Shown piece by piece: positions 61,802-64,000 of a stretch of 64,000 nucleotides of DNA. The DNA comes from Falsiroseomonas stagni DSM 19981 (GTDB lineage Bacteria > Pseudomonadota > Alphaproteobacteria > Acetobacterales > Acetobacteraceae), in assembly GCF_900114315.1 (NCBI RefSeq), contig NZ_FOSQ01000011.1:1-64000 (forward strand). The letters are read 5' to 3'. The notes under the pieces are model-generated. The model ran no database searches, was not told the DNA's origin, and saw nothing but the letters and a program-made list of their open reading frames with translations. Position 1 is the stretch's first letter. Each line of letters starts with the position of its first letter. A program made the position numbers and the translations under genes.

Positions 61802-62931
61802 CCCGGCCCGTACCAGCCCCCTTGGCCCCCGGCTCCACCATCGGCATCCTGGGTGGCGGGCAATTGGGCCGCATGTCGGCGCTGGCCGCCGCGGCGCTCG
61901 GCTATCGCTGCCATGTCTTCGCCCCCGAAGCCGACAGCCCGGGCATGCAGGTCGCCGCCGCCCGCACCGTCGGCGGCTATGACGATGCCGTCGCCCTGGC
62001 CGCCTTCGCCGCCGCCGTCGATGTCGTGACCTTCGAATTCGAGAATGTCCCGGCCGCGACGCTCGACGCCCTGGCCCCCCTGGTTCCCTGCCGGCCCGGA
62101 GTCGCCGCGCTGCGCATCGGCCAGGACCGGGTGGCGGAGAAGCGCTTTTTCGAGTCGGCCGGCATTCCGGTCGGCCCCTGGCGGGAAATCACCACGCGCG
62201 AATCGCTGCATGCCGCGATCGCCGAACTCGGCCTGCCCGCCGTGCTGAAGACCACCCGGCTTGGCTATGATGGCCGCGGCCAGGCGGTGCTGCGGGCGCC
62301 CGGGGATGCCGATGCGGCCTTCGACCGGCTGGCGCCGCATCCGCTGATCCTCGAAGCCTTCATCCCCTTCGCCAAGGAGGTCTCCGCCATCGCCGCGCGC
62401 GGCGCGGATGGCCAGGTCGTGACCTTCGACGCGGTGGAGAACCGGCACGCCCACCACATCCTCGACCTCTCCTTCGCCCCGGCCCTGGTGCCGGCGGGAG
62501 TCGCCGCGGCTGCCCGCGCCCATGTCGCGGCCGTCGCCACGGCGCTGGACCTGATCGGCATCCTGGCGCTGGAGCTGTTCCTGCAGGCCGACGGCACGTT
62601 GTTGGCCAATGAGATGGCGCCCCGCCCCCACAATTCCGGCCACTGGACCATGGATGCCTGCGCCCATGGGCAGTTCGAGCTGCATATCCGCGCCGTGGCT
62701 GGCCTGCCCCTGCCCGATCCCGGCCGGCACCACGATGCCGTGATGAAGAACCTGGTCGGCCCCGATTCCTTCGCCGCCTGGCCGGCCCTGGCCGCCATGC
62801 CGGACGTGGCGCTGCACCTCTATGGCAAGGCGGAGGCCCGGCCGGGCCGCAAGCTCGGCCACGCCAACCGCCTGTTGCCGATCGGCAGCCTCGCCGAGGC
62901 GCAGGATCCCGCCGATCTCTCGCCCCTGTGA
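61798..62931 (+). CDS. purK: 5-(carboxyamino)imidazole ribonucleotide synthase
   Basis: A 377-residue ATP-grasp enzyme. It opens with [20 protein letters not shown], then has [18 protein letters not shown], the ATP-binding [60 protein letters not shown] and [15 protein letters not shown]. It makes N5-CAIR from AIR, bicarbonate and ATP, the substrate for PurE. Translation is coupled to purE by the ATGA overlap. A short hairpin (62950-62969) follows. Confidence 0.95.
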
Positions 62932-62949
62932 CCGTTTTGCCATAATGGC

Positions 62950-62969
62950 GTGTGGCCGATCTGCCACAC
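62950..62969 (+). terminator. Hairpin after purK
   Basis: GTGTGGC (62950-62956) and GCCACAC (62963-62969) form a perfect 7-bp stem with a 6-nt loop, 19 bp after the purK stop. No U-tract follows. The rest of the gap to the porin gene (about 165 bp) holds no gene and probably its promoter. Confidence 0.5.
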
Positions 62970-63135
62970 ACCCGCCCGGCACACCAAGGAATATGCTGCA
63001 TCCGCGCTGACATCGCCGATCAGGCAATGTTAGTCTGGTTCCCATGCAGCCGCCTTGGACGGGGGCATCGGCGGTCACACGTCGATGAGGTGGTCCGGTC
63101 GGGTGCGACGCACCTGTGATCAAGGAGTTGATCGA

Positions 63136-64000
63136 ATGACCTTCCGCAAGGCCCTGCTGGCCGCCACCATGCTGGCGCTGCCGCTCGCCGCCCAGGCGCA
63201 GCCTGTGACCGGCTTCTACATCGGTGCCGGCGCCGGCGTGAACCTGCTCCAGGAATCCGACGTCGCCATCAAGGGCCCGGCCGCAACCGGCCTGACCAGC
63301 CCGCAGCGCAGCGGCTCGGTCGAATTCAACTACGGCTATGTCGGCGTCCTGAGCCTCGGCTACGGCTACGGCAACGGCCTCCGCGCCGAACTCGAAGGCA
63401 GCTACCGCGAGAACGAGGTCGACGGCGCCAGCGGCTTCCGCGTGCTCGGCACGCCGCTCCGCAGCGACGGCAAGGCCCGCTCCTACGGCGTGATGGCCAA
63501 TGTCTTCTACGATTTCGACCTGGGCGCCGGTTCCTTCATCCAGCCCTATGTCGGCGCGGGCCTCGGCTTCCAGTGGCATGAGTATTCGGGCGTTCGCGCC
63601 CGCAACACCGCCGGCACCGGCTTCACCATCGATGGCGACCAGGGCCGCTTCGCCTACCAGGCGATCGTGGGCGCCGCCTTCCCGGTGAACGCGAATCTGT
63701 CCATCACGGCGGAATACCGCTTCATGGCCACGCAGCCCGCCGAGATCGACGTGCGCAGCAGCGCCGGCGCCCGCGGCACGGCCGATGTGGACAACATGAA
63801 CCACAGCCTGCTGATCGGCCTGCGCTACGCCTTCGGCGCCGCCCCGGCCCCGGCCCCTGTTGTCGCGCCGACCCCGGCCGCCGCCCCGGCCCCGGCCCGC
63901 ACCTTCCTGGTGTTCTTCGACTTCGACCGCGCCGACCTGACGGACCGCGCCCGCCAGATCATCGGTGAGGCCGCGACCAACAGCCGCACCGGCACGACGC
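63136..64000 (+). CDS. OmpA-family outer-membrane protein (3' end outside window)
   Basis: The frame opens at ATG 63136, with AAGGAG 8 bp upstream, and runs to the window edge (288 codons seen). A signal peptide (MTFRKALLAATMLALPLAAQA) is followed by an 8-stranded-barrel-like region (GFYIGAGAGVNLLQE, YGYVGVLSLGYGYGNGLRAE, QPYVGAGLGFQWHEYSG, HSLLIGLRYAFG). A Pro/Ala linker (APAPAPVVAPTPAAAPAPA) leads to the start of an OmpA peptidoglycan-binding domain (TFLVFFDFDRADLTDRARQI). It anchors the outer membrane to the wall. Completeness cannot be judged. Confidence 0.9.
   Translation, partial: MTFRKALLAATMLALPLAAQAQPVTGFYIGAGAGVNLLQESDVAIKGPAATGLTSPQRSGSVEFNYGYVGVLSLGYGYGNGLRAELEGSYRENEVDGASGFRVLGTPLRSDGKARSYGVMANVFYDFDLGAGSFIQPYVGAGLGFQWHEYSGVRARNTAGTGFTIDGDQGRFAYQAIVGAAFPVNANLSITAEYRFMATQPAEIDVRSSAGARGTADVDNMNHSLLIGLRYAFGAAPAPAPVVAPTPAAAPAPARTFLVFFDFDRADLTDRARQIIGEAATNSRTGTT

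Overview
The window is high-GC, densely coded DNA and reads as a chromosomal segment of an alphaproteobacterium. TrcR/DUF1013, DUF1192, two DUF465 (YdcH-like) genes, an HWE-type histidine kinase, a ROSE-type heat-shock leader and many Bug/TRAP solute-binding proteins all fit that group. The overall style suggests Acetobacteraceae near Roseomonas, but this is inferred from gene content, not from a marker-gene comparison.

Layout. 1-2.8 kb: the N-terminus of an IS630-type transposase at the left edge, a DadA-like amino-acid oxidase, and a DUF2188 protein followed by a Fic gene broken by an in-frame TGA. 3-12.9 kb: a leftward run with a glycosyltransferase, a GH16-like hydrolase with two novel C-terminal modules, a PhnW-like aminotransferase, an SGNH esterase, a luciferase-like flavoenzyme, a PuuE-like deacetylase, a gamma-glutamyltransferase and a Bug protein. 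13.2-17.1 kb: four genes joined by 4-bp overlaps (Bug protein, hydratase, CoA-transferase, CitE-like lyase), which look like uptake and cleavage of a branched dicarboxylate of the itaconate/mesaconate/citramalate type. 17.4-23.7 kb: a complete fructose PTS (fruB-fruK-fruA) with a divergent LacI regulator and an operator-like palindrome.

23.7-36.4 kb: small and hypothetical genes, an SDR/hydroxyacyl-CoA dehydrogenase/ThDP-enzyme operon, urate degradation (uraH, puuD), a methyltransferase, an oligogalacturonate-lyase-like propeller, a secreted protein of unknown function, an M20 amidohydrolase and a PAS-HWE kinase. 36.4-46.9 kb: an RTX-repeat protein, a HAD hydrolase, serA, a TAXI-TRAP transporter whose permease gene overlaps an AapJ-like binding protein, and a peptide-type binding protein. 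47-57.5 kb: an ABC exporter, a TetR repressor with three matching operators in front of a divergent membrane-protein gene, further binding proteins, two CBS proteins, a DedA protein and an autotransporter. 57.6-64 kb: housekeeping genes (pdxY, rpmE, an Hsp20 with a RNA thermometer, trcR, purE-purK) and the start of an OmpA-family porin.

The most unusual structure is a polar intergenic element present three times (12983-13203, 40892-41099, 46779-46917). It is an ordered array of hairpins around a 23-bp palindrome with a 31-nt loop. Stem sequences differ between copies but pairing is kept. Inner loops are always AGCG on one side and CGCT on the other, and each copy starts 8-28 bp after a stop codon in the same orientation as that gene.
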